Numbered from the stretch's first letter, positions 51,106-61,733 are shown. The stretch is DNA of 64,000 nucleotides from Deltaproteobacteria bacterium (GCA_019912665.1 JAIOIE010000021.1:1-64000); one strand, 5' to 3'. Numbers and translations are program-made. Notes: generated by a model from the sequence alone, not told the origin.

Positions 51106-51459
51106 GGGGGCGACTGGCTTCGACGGGACGGTCTGAATCCGGGTGAAGCATGCCGAGCTCTATCTCCTCGTAAATCAGATAGACAAAAACAGTCGGCAAC
51201 GACTACGATTACGCCCTGGCCGCTTAAGCCGGCCAGCGTCCTTTAGGCCTTTTCCTGCGGGGCTTACGGGACGACACTCAGCAGGATGGCTTCCGGGGCT
51301 CTGTCCGAAGGACCTGGGAGCGAGATTCAACCGGGCTGGCTTTCCGGAACGTATGCCTTCAGGGGCCCGGAAAGCGAGACTTTACCCTGACAGGATAAGC
51401 ATGTAGAAGAACCGGATAAGCGTTGCCGGACGCGGGTTCGATTCCCGCCGCCTCCACCA
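51106..51459 (+). ncRNA. ssrA: tmRNA (ssrA)
   Basis: The 5' end GGGGGCGAC-x-GGCTTCGACGGG and 3' end GGTTCGATTCCCGCCGCCTCCACCA form the tRNA-like domain, with seven acceptor pairs (GGGGGCG with CGCCTCC). The tag frame follows the conserved AGTC at 51191-51194 and reads GGC AAC GAC TAC GAT TAC GCC CTG GCC GCT TAA (51195-51227), giving GNDYDYALAA. The pseudoknot region follows. The resume codon is Gly rather than the usual Ala. A candidate promoter TATAAT lies at 51062-51067 and a leader hairpin GGTGCC-AGAA-GGCGCC at about 51074-51089. Length 354 nt. Confidence 0.96.
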
Positions 51460-51472
51460 AATTGCAATAAAA

Positions 51473-51504
51473 AAAGGCTGCCATGATTCTGGCAGCCTTT
51501 TTTT
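51473..51504. terminator. Bidirectional terminator between ssrA and the phage-like cluster
   Basis: AAAAAAAGGCTGCCA-TGATTC-TGGCAGCCTTTTTTT is symmetric, so it can end ssrA on the forward strand and the phage-like genes on the reverse strand. Confidence 0.88.
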
Positions 51505-51520
51505 GTCTTCTAAACAGGTC

Positions 51521-51964
51521 TCATTTTGATACCGCCTGGCGCCCATCCACGCAGTCCCTTACCGCCTTTGAAGGTGAATTGCCCTCTTTGCAGACCGCCG
51601 GGACCCTTCCCTCCTTTATAGACCTTTGGGCTGCATCCGACATGTGGGAGAATCTTGGCGGGGTTTTATCACTTATTAACCTGACAGGAATTCCACCATT
51701 CGAAACCGTCTTCGAGCACCCGGGGGCCATTACGATTTTGTGGTTCCCTGCCCTGGGGATGATTCCGGGGACATGGCCGGATTGTACAAAACCGGCAATA
51801 GCGCCAGCATGGACGCATGTGGAAATGAGCTGCCCCAGGTGAACGAGCCTTCCTGAGCCGGCAGCCGCCATTTGCGAGGCAAGCGCCTCCTGGCCTTCCC
51901 ATCCAAGAAAAAAGGGCTTCAGATACCCTGACGACCACCCGTGGAATGCAGGGGAGATGCTCAT
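51521..51964 (-). CDS. Hypothetical protein in phage-like cluster
   Basis: 147 residues with no recognised domain (MSISPAFHGWSSGYLKPFFLGWEGQEALASQM). It is the last gene of the reverse-strand cluster; its ATG overlaps the previous stop (ATGA), which supports it being translated. A different frame here (51669-51938) is also open but has no such coupling. Base composition is similar to the cluster and less GC-rich in feel than the surrounding housekeeping genes. Not computed. Confidence 0.5.
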   Translation of the reverse strand: MSISPAFHGWSSGYLKPFFLGWEGQEALASQMAAAGSGRLVHLGQLISTCVHAGAIAGFVQSGHVPGIIPRAGNHKIVMAPGCSKTVSNGGIPVRLISDKTPPRFSHMSDAAQRSIKEGRVPAVCKEGNSPSKAVRDCVDGRQAVSK

Positions 51965-52569
51965 GTCGCCTTTTCCCTCGTCTTCTCGGCGGTCCTGTAG
52001 GAATAGGTAAGGACGGGCGTAATACCGTCGTCGTCGAAATAGGTGAAGGTCTTTGTGCCGTCGCCGTTATCGGCCTCTGTCATCCTGTTGGTCGCGTGCT
52101 TGCGGAGAAGCGTGACCGCATCGCGGATGGCGTTTATGCCCGTGTTATCCGGAAGCTCATAATCCACTGAGGCGAGCCTTGTCGATACGGCGGCATCGAG
52201 GTTATCCAGCCTCGCATCATTCTCCGGCAGCCTGGTCGAAGGATTCACATCCAGCACGACTTCCCTGTCGTCCTTTATTGAAAACTCCCCGAATCCAACT
52301 ACCGGGTCGGTATAGGCCGGAGCCTCTCCGGTCTGTCTCCGTACGGCAAAGGTGTATTCCCCGTCCTGCCACTCCTGCCTGTTCTCCGTTAAGCTATACT
52401 CCCCTTTCCGGGTGCCGTCCTCGTCCATGAGAGAGAAAGGCATTGAGGGGGCGGCCTTGAAGGTCCCGTCGTTTGCGTCCAGGAGATGCCCGTCAGCAAG
52501 CCTCAGTACCCGGACGCGCAATGTAAGGCCTCTTTCGCCATAGTGTTCAAAACGCTTGGAATCAGGCAT
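51961..52569 (-). CDS. Phage-like structural protein, hypothetical
   Basis: 202 residues, rich in Asp, Thr and beta-forming segments (GLTLRVRVLRLADGHLLDANDGTFK; DGEYTFAVRRQTGEAPAYTDP), with a C-terminal part resembling the RLDNLDAAVSTRLAS and TEADNGDGTKTFTYFDDDG repeats common in phage baseplate or tail proteins. Likely a virion-type protein. It overlaps its neighbours at both ends. Confidence 0.6.
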   Translation of the reverse strand: MPDSKRFEHYGERGLTLRVRVLRLADGHLLDANDGTFKAAPSMPFSLMDEDGTRKGEYSLTENRQEWQDGEYTFAVRRQTGEAPAYTDPVVGFGEFSIKDDREVVLDVNPSTRLPENDARLDNLDAAVSTRLASVDYELPDNTGINAIRDAVTLLRKHATNRMTEADNGDGTKTFTYFDDDGITPVLTYSYRTAEKTREKAT

Positions 52570-52705
52570 CTGCTATCCCCGCCTTTTTGATAAGAAGCCT
52601 CAATATCTCGTCCCTCTCCTGCGGCGTCCAAATGGGCTTCCGGGCAAGGGCTTGCATTTTAATCTTATCCGGGTCCTTTGCAATGGTAACGGGCTTGTCT
52701 GCCAT
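52562..52705 (-). CDS. Small protein of phage-like cluster
   Basis: 47 residues starting MADKPVTIAKDPDKIKMQALARKPIW, all charged and helical. The ATG shares a base with the previous stop (TGATG) and its end overlaps the next gene by 8 nt. The tight coupling is the main support. Function unknown. Confidence 0.6.
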   Translation of the reverse strand: MADKPVTIAKDPDKIKMQALARKPIWTPQERDEILRLLIKKAGIADA

Positions 52706-52968
52706 CAGATTATCTCCAGCTGACATTCCTGCCAACCCTCTTTTACATGAAGCACGCACCCGCTTATGTAATACTTGCCCCTGCCCTCTTGGTCCTTCTT
52801 CCCGGCAACACGCCTCAAATCCATGCAGATGTCCCTGTTCTCAGGATTAATCTCGTCGATATCGAACTCCGATAACGGGATGTTGGTCGTATGCGCGAAC
52901 CAGAACCAATCCCTTTCCGGCACGGCGTAATAAATCTCTCCTTCATCCGCATTGAAAAGAAGCCTCAT
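52705..52968 (-). CDS. Small protein of phage-like cluster
   Basis: 87 residues (MRLLFNADEGEIYYAVPERDWFWFAHTTNIPLSEFDIDE). Rich in aromatic and acidic residues, with three cysteines. No known domain recognised. It begins 10 nt after the beta-helix gene and is coupled to the 47-residue gene after it. Probably a phage tail-associated or accessory protein. Confidence 0.6.
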   Translation of the reverse strand: MRLLFNADEGEIYYAVPERDWFWFAHTTNIPLSEFDIDEINPENRDICMDLRRVAGKKDQEGRGKYYISGCVLHVKEGWQECQLEII

Positions 52969-52978
52969 CAGCCACCCC

Positions 52979-54319
52979 CTAATCTATGTACGCCGGGTCG
53001 AAGGCTCCGGACGGGTTCTTGTCGGTTGTATTGCCTGAGAAGATTACCCCCGTGGTCACTCCGAAAGCCGCGCCTGTATCCGCGAATATCCCCGTTGAGT
53101 TGCTCCTTACCCTGGGCTTCCCCTGTATGGCCGGACTGCCGACGAAGCTCCCGATGCCGCCGAAGCGCATGTTGAAAGCCCTGTTGCAGTTCTCGTATAT
53201 CCCGCTTAAGACCCTTACAGTCGCGTTCTGCTGGCAGAATACCGCCCAGCTATTCCCTGCCGTTCCGTTCCCCCTGACCTTGGTCCCTTCAATATCGACG
53301 GTGCTTCCGACAAGGGCCGACACGCCTCTGCCGCCAGATATGTCCGTAAACACGTAGCAGTCCTTGAGCATCAAGGTCGCGGTATAGGCGTAGATATTGA
53401 GCATCCTGGTCGACAGTATGTCAGAGCAGGCCTGCATCACTACATTCGAGCCCACGTCGCACACTATGAAATAGGACGGCGGAGTGAGGACCGTTTCACG
53501 AAAGCCTATCCTGTGGAAGACGACGTTGGCCTGATAGGGCTTGACCCATATAGGATAAACCTGTCCGCTCCCTCCCATGCCCCATCTTGTGCCTTCCTTA
53601 TGAATCGTAAACTTCTCCCCGTTTAGCGGCGTCGCAATGGCCGTGCCCCGTATCCCGATCTGGAAGGTATTGCATATGGTGAGTGTGTCCGAGGTGTTCG
53701 TGTCGATCAGATATTCCTGCCCGCGCAGCGCGGCTGTGGACGTATCGTCCGAGAACCTTACCCACATGTTCTGGAACCGGTTCACAGTCCATCCGGCCCC
53801 GGTCTTTACGAGGGTGCCCTGGTTGTCGGCGTTTCCGCTCATGCCGCCCGTAGCGGTCGTCTCAGAAAGCTCTATCGCCTGCTCGCCCCTGACGGTGAGG
53901 GTGTACGGGCCGGCAAAATATTTGCCTCCGAGGGCGACATCCTCGGCAAACGCAGCGTTGCTCAACTTTACGAGGACGTCTCCGCTCAAAAGGCCTGGGA
54001 TGGAATCCACCGCGTACTGGATGGAAGCGAAGGCGTTGCTGCCCGGCCCGAAGCCGTGGTCCGCATCGTCAATCCCGGTTTCCGGGTCAATGAAGATTTC
54101 CATTCCGGAAAAAGACTGGACCGGCACCCATGAGCCTGAAGAGTTCCGGACATAAGCTATGTCCCTGTCGGTCCGGTAATGCGTTTTTCCCGTATAGGCG
54201 ACCTCAGGCCATGACTGCCCGGCCGACATCCGGGGCACCCAGATGGTGCCGCTCCATTCGAGTGATTGCCCTGAAGCCGAGCCGGAGGGGATTCCGTTTA
54301 CGGGGATTGAGAGCGCCAT
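52979..54319 (-). CDS. Phage-like beta-helix / tail-spike-type protein
   Basis: 446 residues. The N-terminus (NGIPSGSASGQSLEWSGTIWVPR) resembles tail-fibre head regions. The body has DPETGIDDADHGFGPGSNAFASIQYAVDSIPG, a common lead-in to right-handed beta-helix domains, followed by repeated short strands with Asn/Ser/Gly turns (about 150-440). This fits a receptor-binding tail spike or surface adhesin. No lyase active site can be assigned. Confidence 0.7.
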   Translation of the reverse strand: MALSIPVNGIPSGSASGQSLEWSGTIWVPRMSAGQSWPEVAYTGKTHYRTDRDIAYVRNSSGSWVPVQSFSGMEIFIDPETGIDDADHGFGPGSNAFASIQYAVDSIPGLLSGDVLVKLSNAAFAEDVALGGKYFAGPYTLTVRGEQAIELSETTATGGMSGNADNQGTLVKTGAGWTVNRFQNMWVRFSDDTSTAALRGQEYLIDTNTSDTLTICNTFQIGIRGTAIATPLNGEKFTIHKEGTRWGMGGSGQVYPIWVKPYQANVVFHRIGFRETVLTPPSYFIVCDVGSNVVMQACSDILSTRMLNIYAYTATLMLKDCYVFTDISGGRGVSALVGSTVDIEGTKVRGNGTAGNSWAVFCQQNATVRVLSGIYENCNRAFNMRFGGIGSFVGSPAIQGKPRVRSNSTGIFADTGAAFGVTTGVIFSGNTTDKNPSGAFDPAYID

Positions 54320-54325
54320 CTGTTT

Positions 54326-54745
54326 TCACTTCCTTTCCCGGGCCCACTTCTCGAGCCCCCTTGTGCCTGCGGCGACACCCAGTATCACCAGCATCGACTC
54401 CCATATGCCCGAGGGTATTTCGATAGGCTGCAGGCCGAGATTCCTGAAGTAAGGCAAAAGTATATAGTTGTTGACGACGACACCCGCGAACGTGAATCCG
54501 ATAAGGGGGCGCCAGGACCATCTCATCCAGTGCTCGCTTCTGCCTTCTTCCCTGATGGTGGCGTTCACGGACTCAAGGGCATTTGCATGTGCCTCGGCCT
54601 CCCTCAACGCCAGCTCCATGGCCCTTATGCGGAACTCCTCCCGCTCCTTCTCGCTTACAGAAGAAGGCAGGTATTTATCCGCAAGCCTGTCTATGACCCT
54701 GCCGAGAGTGCCCTGGACTATGCTATTGATAACCGGCTCAGGCAT
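54326..54745 (-). CDS. 3TM-type holin
   Basis: 139 residues. N-terminal helix-rich cytoplasmic part, then the conserved HWMRWSWRPLIGFTFAG segment and hydrophobic stretches (about 80-100 and 113-130), ending in basic residues. This matches the holin family of three TM helices found in gene-transfer agents and tailed phages (PF11351). It would release lysin or particles, but no endolysin gene is in the cluster. It is the first gene of the reverse-strand run. Confidence 0.8.
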   Translation of the reverse strand: MPEPVINSIVQGTLGRVIDRLADKYLPSSVSEKEREEFRIRAMELALREAEAHANALESVNATIREEGRSEHWMRWSWRPLIGFTFAGVVVNNYILLPYFRNLGLQPIEIPSGIWESMLVILGVAAGTRGLEKWARERK

Positions 54746-54956
54746 GGGGTTATGGAATCTCCTTTACAGCTCGGATAAAAACTTGGTGCATATTTTCTGC
54801 CCCGCATCACAGAACCGTCTGTATTTCATGATCTTTTCCGTATTTTTTATTCAGGGCCGGCCAGGGGCCGGAATAGAAGCGGGGCGCGCGATAAAAGTGA
54901 TTGAAATCAGCTATAATAGATGGAGCGTAAACAGGAAAGGAGTCCCTTGCCCGAGA

Positions 54957-55403
54957 ATGAGCCAAAGGATACGAAGGAACGCCTTCTATCTATTCGCGTC
55001 CCTGCTCGCCGTAATATCGACTCATAATAGGGCCGGAGCCGAGGTCTCCGCAGGGTATGCAGCTGATTTCATTAAAGCGGCCTGGACAAATGCCGTGGTG
55101 CTCAGGTACGACCACAGGAAGACGAGACTGGGCGCGCAAGCCATGTACTGGGACGGCCCGTTCAACTCGAATTCATCATTATCAATCGACTATGACGTCC
55201 TGCCGAGCGAGAAATGGGACCTGAACCTTGGCGGCGCTTACATATCGAAAATAAGCGAGGTAAACGGGACGCATTTCAATTTCTCGCTCGGGGCCGGAGT
55301 AAACATTGGCGAGCGGTTCCGCGTACAATTTACGCATCTTTCCAATGCCCACGACGAGCACAATATGGGATGGAACTTCTTCGCGTTCCTTTTCAGGTTC
55401 TAG
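54957..55403 (+). CDS. PagL-like lipid A deacylase / acyloxyacyl hydrolase family protein
   Basis: 148 residues: signal peptide (about 1-28, NAFYLFASLLAVISTHNRAGA), then alternating beta strands ending FAFLFRF, an outer-membrane barrel with terminal Phe. The PagL signature His-x-Ser-Asn-Ala is present (HLSNAHDEHNMGWN, about 127-140), giving the catalytic His and Ser. The catalytic Glu position appears to hold Asn, so activity is uncertain. ATG 54957; AAGGAG 14 nt upstream is somewhat far. A P3 repeat begins 6 nt after the stop. Confidence 0.75.
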   Translation: MSQRIRRNAFYLFASLLAVISTHNRAGAEVSAGYAADFIKAAWTNAVVLRYDHRKTRLGAQAMYWDGPFNSNSSLSIDYDVLPSEKWDLNLGGAYISKISEVNGTHFNFSLGAGVNIGERFRVQFTHLSNAHDEHNMGWNFFAFLFRF

Positions 55404-55408
55404 CAGCT

Positions 55409-55526
55409 CAGGCTGCTCAAAGGCTCAAGGCAAGGAGTCGAAAGAAATGAGGAAAGAGGCGTACTTCCTTGTACGCCGGAGTTCCGATTTGAAGACGACC
55501 CATTCAACGGCTTTTTCAGCAGCCTG
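55409..55526. repeat. P3 terminal-inverted-repeat element, copy 3
   Basis: 118 bp filling the gap between two convergent genes: 5 nt from the pagL-like stop and 5 nt from the stop of the reverse-strand small gene. Ends CAGGCTGCTCAAAGGC and GGCTTTTTCAGCAGCCTG, with inner GCGTAC-TTCCTT-GTACGC. Confidence 0.85.
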
Positions 55527-55531
55527 CCGGC

Positions 55532-55786
55532 CTAAAAGCGCCAGCCTCCGAAAAGGGTCTTGCTGCGGTCGTATTTCTTCCTGAGATTCCTTTTGATATG
55601 CAGGAACTTTTTGCCGAGCCTCCTTAGGCCCATCGGCCCGTGTCCGTGCTCTATGTCCACGTATGTCCCGGGTGCGGGGACCTTCTCTTCCGGTGCGCCC
55701 CTGTACTGCCCAGGAGATTCCACTTTCGGAATGGTCCCGGTTTCGTCGAATTGCCCCTTTACAGTGTTTTTTTTAAGCCTAGGCAT
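55532..55786 (-). CDS. Hypothetical small basic protein
   Basis: 84 residues (MPRLKKNTVKGQFDETGTIPKVESPGQYRGAP...), with an EHGHGPMG segment and a very basic C-terminus (GLRRLGKKFLHIKRNLRKKYDRSKTLF). No recognised domain. It could bind nucleic acid. It is probably expressed with the HhH gene 28 nt upstream on the same strand. Confidence 0.55.
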   Translation of the reverse strand: MPRLKKNTVKGQFDETGTIPKVESPGQYRGAPEEKVPAPGTYVDIEHGHGPMGLRRLGKKFLHIKRNLRKKYDRSKTLFGGWRF

Positions 55787-55813
55787 ACTGCCCTCCCGCC
55801 GTCTTGCCTTTCT

Positions 55814-56023
55814 TTATCTCTTCCTACCATTGAAAGAAGCCCCCTGCCTTTTAAGCTGCTCTATCACCTGCTGGGAAAACCCAGGTACGCTTCTAACGTC
55901 GTCCCAGGTCCTGAACTCCCCGTATTCCTCTCTGTAATCGAGGAGCAGCTGGGCCCTCTCCCTGCTTATCCCGCAGATATTTGCAAGGTCTTCTATGCTG
56001 GCATTGTTAAGGTTCAAAGCCAT
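55814..56023 (-). CDS. ComEA-like helix-hairpin-helix protein
   Basis: 69 residues: LNLNNASIEDLANICGISRERAQLLLDYREEYGEFRTWDDVRSVPGF is a complete ComEA-type double HhH DNA-binding unit. There is no signal peptide or membrane anchor, so it is not a typical ComEA DNA receptor. ATG 56023 is chosen because TGGAGGGG precedes it; an open frame extends upstream. Confidence 0.8.
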   Translation of the reverse strand: MALNLNNASIEDLANICGISRERAQLLLDYREEYGEFRTWDDVRSVPGFSQQVIEQLKRQGASFNGRKR

Positions 56024-56201
56024 CCGCCCCTCCAATCGTTCAGACCCTTGGAGTCCATAATGCCTTTTATTCATTGAATTTTCATGCCTATTATAACTAT
56101 AGGCAGGCCCCAGAGGATGTCAAGATGGGACGGAAGAGGCGGAAGCCCTGCCAGTAATGCGGAACATCTTACAAAAACCCGTTGTTTTTAAAGGAGTTTT
56201 A

Positions 56202-56714
56202 TTGTATGATTTTCGGATGGAATCTACTTGTCACAGGAGCTTCCAGGATTTCACAAGTCCCACCTTCGGCCGTCTGGGCATCGACGAAATGTTCGATAAG
56301 GTCATAGAGTACGTCAGCGAGAACCCGGACCAGACCTATAACGTAATAATCGGCACCGATTCATTTCTAAACAGCGAGACCCTGTTCGTAAGCGCCGTGG
56401 TCGTCCACCGGGTCGGCCACGGCGGCAGGTACTTCTACAAGAAGTCGCAGCGACGAAAACTGGAGAGCCTGAAGCAGCGCATCTTCTACGAGGCGACCAT
56501 GAGCATAGAGCTTGCATCAGTGCTCCGGAAGATGCTGAACGAAAAGGGGCTCAAGGACCTGCCTCTTGAGATACACCTCGATATCGGCGAAAACGGCGAG
56601 ACCAGGGAGATAATAAAGGAAGTGGTCGGCATGGTGACAGGCTCCGGCTACGCGGCAAGGACCAAACCCGACTCTTTCGGCGCAAGCAAGGTGGCCGACA
56701 GGCACTCGAAATAA
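56202..56714 (+). CDS. YkuK-family RNase H-like protein
   Basis: 170 residues (DUF458/YkuK). FGRLGIDEMFDKVIEYV, NVIIGTDSF, VSAVVVHRVGHGGRYFY and EIHLDIGENGETREIIKEVVGMVTGSGYAARTKPDSFGASKVADRHS match the family. GTDS and the later acidic residues resemble an RNase H-like active site. Function is not established. The TTG at 56202 has AAGGAG 5 nt upstream; ATG 56217 is the alternative. Confidence 0.85.
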   Translation: MYDFRMESTCHRSFQDFTSPTFGRLGIDEMFDKVIEYVSENPDQTYNVIIGTDSFLNSETLFVSAVVVHRVGHGGRYFYKKSQRRKLESLKQRIFYEATMSIELASVLRKMLNEKGLKDLPLEIHLDIGENGETREIIKEVVGMVTGSGYAARTKPDSFGASKVADRHSK

Positions 56715-56778
56715 AAACACCTCTTCTTAACCCGACAGCAATACCCAAAAAAAACTGAAATCCGACGGGGAAAACCTC

Positions 56779-57561
56779 ATGCGATCCAGGCCCTCACAGC
56801 GTCCCTTTTCGTTTTTCCTTTTCGCGGCGGTCCTCCTCTTTTCATCCTCGATCGCTGCCTACGTCCATGCCGAAGCCCTGAAACACGCCTTTCTTGAGAC
56901 GTTCTCCGACCCGGACCATGCGACCGGGCTTCCCGGGAACTGGAGCCCTTTCGAGTTTCCGCAGAAAAAAGGCACCTTGTACAAGGTCGTTGAGAATACC
57001 GGTAATTACGTCCTCATGGCCGATAGCGAGCTCGGGGCATCGGCCCTGTATGTTAAGTTCAGCGCGGACCCAAGGGAGTTTCCACTCATATCCTGGAGAT
57101 GGAAGGTGGATAACGTGCTTTCCGGGGACGAAAGGGTGAGGGACGGGGACGACTACGCGGCGAGGCTCTGCGTGATATTCGAGTACGAGCCCGAAAAGGC
57201 CTCCTCCTATGAGAAACTTAAGCAGGCGCTCGCAAAGACCGTTTTGAGCCTTGAGCCGGCCGGCAACACGATAGCCTACGTCTGGGCAGGCGGCCTCGGG
57301 AAAGGGGAGGCCATAGAAAGCCCGTTCACCGAGAGCATGATGATGGTAGCCGTCGAAAGCGGCCCCGAGCTTGCGGGCCGCTGGGTGCATGAGGAAAGGA
57401 ACGTCCTCGATGACTACAGGACCCTTTTCGGAGAGGAGCCCCCGCCCATAGCCGGGATAGCCGTAATGACAGACACGGATAACACGAAAAGCAGGGCCGT
57501 GGCATACTATGACGATATAACGCTCAAGCACCTGAACGGAGGCGCGGATGTCAAGCCTTAA
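56779..57561 (+). CDS. DUF3047 exported protein
   Basis: 260 residues with a signal peptide (about 1-31, FFLFAAVLLFSSSIAAYVHA). The mature part contains FPLISWRWKVDNVLSGDERVRDGDDYAARLCVIFEY, which is the DUF3047 signature, and ends AGIAVMTDTDNTKSRAVAYYDDITL. Such proteins have a jelly-roll-like look and unknown role, probably periplasmic. Overlaps the flavin reductase gene by 14 nt. Confidence 0.85.
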   Translation: MRSRPSQRPFSFFLFAAVLLFSSSIAAYVHAEALKHAFLETFSDPDHATGLPGNWSPFEFPQKKGTLYKVVENTGNYVLMADSELGASALYVKFSADPREFPLISWRWKVDNVLSGDERVRDGDDYAARLCVIFEYEPEKASSYEKLKQALAKTVLSLEPAGNTIAYVWAGGLGKGEAIESPFTESMMMVAVESGPELAGRWVHEERNVLDDYRTLFGEEPPPIAGIAVMTDTDNTKSRAVAYYDDITLKHLNGGADVKP

Positions 57562-58027
57562 GGAGGAGATATCAAAGGCTGAGAGCCTCATAAGCCACGG
57601 GGTATACGTAATAAGCACCGTGTATGAGGGCAGGGCCAACGCGCTAACGGCAGCCTGGGTCGCCAGGGCCTCGTTCGTGCCGCCCCTTGTGACCGTCTCG
57701 GTCGGGAAGGCCCGGTTCTCGCATGACATGATACGGAACTCGGGAATATTCGCGGTCAACATACTCGGCCCGGAAGACATAAGCATTGGGAAACACTTCG
57801 GCCTGAAGACCGGCAGAAAGACCGACAAGTTCGAGGGCGTCAAATACGAGACAAAGGCCACGGGCGCCCCGGTCCTCATCGAATGCGCCGCATGGCTCGA
57901 CTGCAAGGTCGCCTCGTCCCATGACGCAGGAGACCACACCCTCTTTATCGGGGAGGCCGTGGATGCCGGCGTGAGGAGGCCAGGGGCAAGGCCGCTTATC
58001 TACGAGAGGGAAAGTTTTTTCAAATAA
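57548..58027 (+). CDS. Flavin reductase-like (FMN-binding) protein
   Basis: 159 residues of the flavin reductase fold: ISHGVYVISTVYEGRANALTAAWVARASFVPPLVTVSVGKARFSHDMIRNSGIFAVNIL and a late HTLFIGEAVDAG. It binds FMN and may reduce flavins or another acceptor. Coupled to the DUF3047 gene (overlap of 14 nt). Confidence 0.88.
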   Translation: MSSLKEEISKAESLISHGVYVISTVYEGRANALTAAWVARASFVPPLVTVSVGKARFSHDMIRNSGIFAVNILGPEDISIGKHFGLKTGRKTDKFEGVKYETKATGAPVLIECAAWLDCKVASSHDAGDHTLFIGEAVDAGVRRPGARPLIYERESFFK

Positions 58028-58176
58028 ACAATCCGGACACGGAATCAGCCCCGCATATCCTGCCCCGACCGCATCCTCCCCGCCCAGCCTGAAATCTTTG
58101 CTACAATTAAGGAATAGTCTGTGAGCGGCGCATTCGCGCGCCTTCCGGTATTTGCGACAACAAAAGGAGGTCCGGG

Positions 58177-58629
58177 ATGAAAAAGCTCAAGGCCTTGCTT
58201 CTTTTGCCTCTTTTCGTCGTATTCGCGCCGTCGGATAGCGCCGCCTATTATTTCGGCGGGCTCGAAGACTATGTGGCGGGCGTGCCATCGCAAGCCCAGA
58301 AGCCCTCTTTCCTTGAGCAGTTCGGGGGAGAGATATTCTATGAGACCATGTACGCCGGAAGCTTCGGGGAAATGGACCCTGAAAACCGCACTATGGTGCT
58401 GCAATCCGAGGTCCCGGGTTTCCTTGGGCCCGAGGGCGTTTCGGTGCCCATTACCGTAAGCGGCAGGGCTACAGTGGACTTCTGCAGCCAGGGGGAATGC
58501 AGGAGGGTCGGAGAGGAGGGATGGAAAAGCCTGGCATCCATTCCTGCCGAAGACCTACAGGGCTCGCGGATAATCGCGCTGGGCTCGCCCGAGGACCCGG
58601 CCAGGATAATAACAGTGATACAGGAGTAG
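58177..58629 (+). CDS. Hypothetical exported protein
   Basis: 150 residues with a clear signal peptide (KKLKALLLLPLFVVFAPSDSAA, about 1-23). The mature part has two cysteines seven apart (DFCSQGECRR) that may form a disulfide. No known domain recognised. AAAGGAGGT ribosome site precedes the ATG. Stands alone between the flavin reductase and ligA. Confidence 0.75.
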   Translation: MKKLKALLLLPLFVVFAPSDSAAYYFGGLEDYVAGVPSQAQKPSFLEQFGGEIFYETMYAGSFGEMDPENRTMVLQSEVPGFLGPEGVSVPITVSGRATVDFCSQGECRRVGEEGWKSLASIPAEDLQGSRIIALGSPEDPARIITVIQE

Positions 58630-58711
58630 GCGATACGAAGGGCCGGGGGTGGCTAAAACATGAGTTGGGGGAGATGGCGCGACGCGTACAAAGGGCCGCC
58701 CCTTAGAATGG

Positions 58712-60751
<2,040 letters not shown>

Positions 60752-60821
60752 TCAATCAGGGGTTTGGGCGTTGGCCGGGCCGGGCCCGTAGACAACCCTC
60801 CCTTTCATCGGAAATTAACCC

Positions 60822-60850
60822 TTGACAAAGTCCGCCGAATACTTTAAATT
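60822..60850 (+). promoter_or_regulatory. Sigma-70 promoter of rplM-rpsI
   Basis: TTGACA (60822-60827), 17-nt spacer, TAAATT (60845-60850), 31 nt before the rplM ATG. Confidence 0.75.
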
Positions 60851-60881
60851 TTAGAATTCAAATCGATATTCGGGGACTAAG

Positions 60882-61310
60882 ATGAAGACATTCATTCCAA
60901 AAGTAGACGCAAACGCGAAGAAATGGTACCTTGTAGACGCCAAGGGGGAGAACCTCGGCAGGCTTGCAACCCGCATAGCCACGGTGCTCCGGGGCAAGCA
61001 CAGGCCCACTTACACCCCTTACCTCGATACCGGTGATTTCGTCGTCGTAATAAACGCCGAAAAGATAGCCGTGACCGGGCAGAAGATGACCGGCAAGGTC
61101 TATTACCACCACAGCATGTACCCCGGCGGTTTGAAATCCGTCCCGCTCGAGAAGCTCTCCTCCGGGAAGCCGGATGAGGTCATCCGGAAGGCGGTATGGG
61201 GGATGCTCCCCAAGGGGCCGCTCGGCAGGGACATGTTCAAGAAGCTCAAGGTATACACCGGGGACAAGCACCCCCATCAGGCCCAGGGCCCGGTCGCCCT
61301 GGCCAAATAA
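60882..61310 (+). CDS. rplM: 50S ribosomal protein L13
   Basis: 142 residues: [65 protein letters not shown] and HPHQAQGP mark L13. The short ribosome-site spacing (GGGGACTAAG ATG) is unusual but the family N-terminus starts here. Operon with rpsI. Confidence 0.98.
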   Translation: MKTFIPKVDANAKKWYLVDAKGENLGRLATRIATVLRGKHRPTYTPYLDTGDFVVVINAEKIAVTGQKMTGKVYYHHSMYPGGLKSVPLEKLSSGKPDEVIRKAVWGMLPKGPLGRDMFKKLKVYTGDKHPHQAQGPVALAK

Positions 61311-61343
61311 GGCATTCAATTTATTCTTATCGGGAGAAAGTAA

Positions 61344-61733
61344 ATGGCAGACGTATTCAGCGCAGTCGGCAGACGCAAGACCTCGGTCGCAAGGGTAAGG
61401 CTCCTTGCCGGGGCCGGCGATATAACTGTTAACAGGAAGAGCGTGAACGAGTTCTTCAGCCGCGACACCCTGAGGAGCATCGTAAGGCAGCCCTTGAACC
61501 TTACCGAGACCTCCGCGAAGTTCAGCGTGATAGCCAACGTGAACGGCGGCGGCGAAAGCGGCCAGGCAGGCGCCGTAAGGCACGGCATAGCCAGGGCCCT
61601 CTGCCTTGCCGACGAGTCCTTCAGGGGCGTTTTGAAGAAGGCGGGCCTCATCACCAGGGACCCGAGGATGAAGGAAAGGAAGAAGTACGGCCAGAAAGGC
61701 GCGAGGAAACGGTTCCAGTTCTCCAAGAGGTAA
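61344..61733 (+). CDS. rpsI: 30S ribosomal protein S9
   Basis: 129 residues ending in the basic tail that reaches the P site ([20 protein letters not shown]). [35 protein letters not shown] are present. It lies 33 nt after rplM. Confidence 0.98.
   Translation: MADVFSAVGRRKTSVARVRLLAGAGDITVNRKSVNEFFSRDTLRSIVRQPLNLTETSAKFSVIANVNGGGESGQAGAVRHGIARALCLADESFRGVLKKAGLITRDPRMKERKKYGQKGARKRFQFSKR

Noticed and set aside
51434-51459. A separate tRNA at the T-arm-like GGTTCGATTCC and CCA
   Set aside because: It is the 3' part of the tmRNA tRNA-like domain, which pairs with the 5' end at 51106-51112.
51669-51938. Alternative frame of 89 residues inside the last phage-like gene
   Set aside because: The other frame has an ATGA coupling with its upstream neighbour; this one has none.
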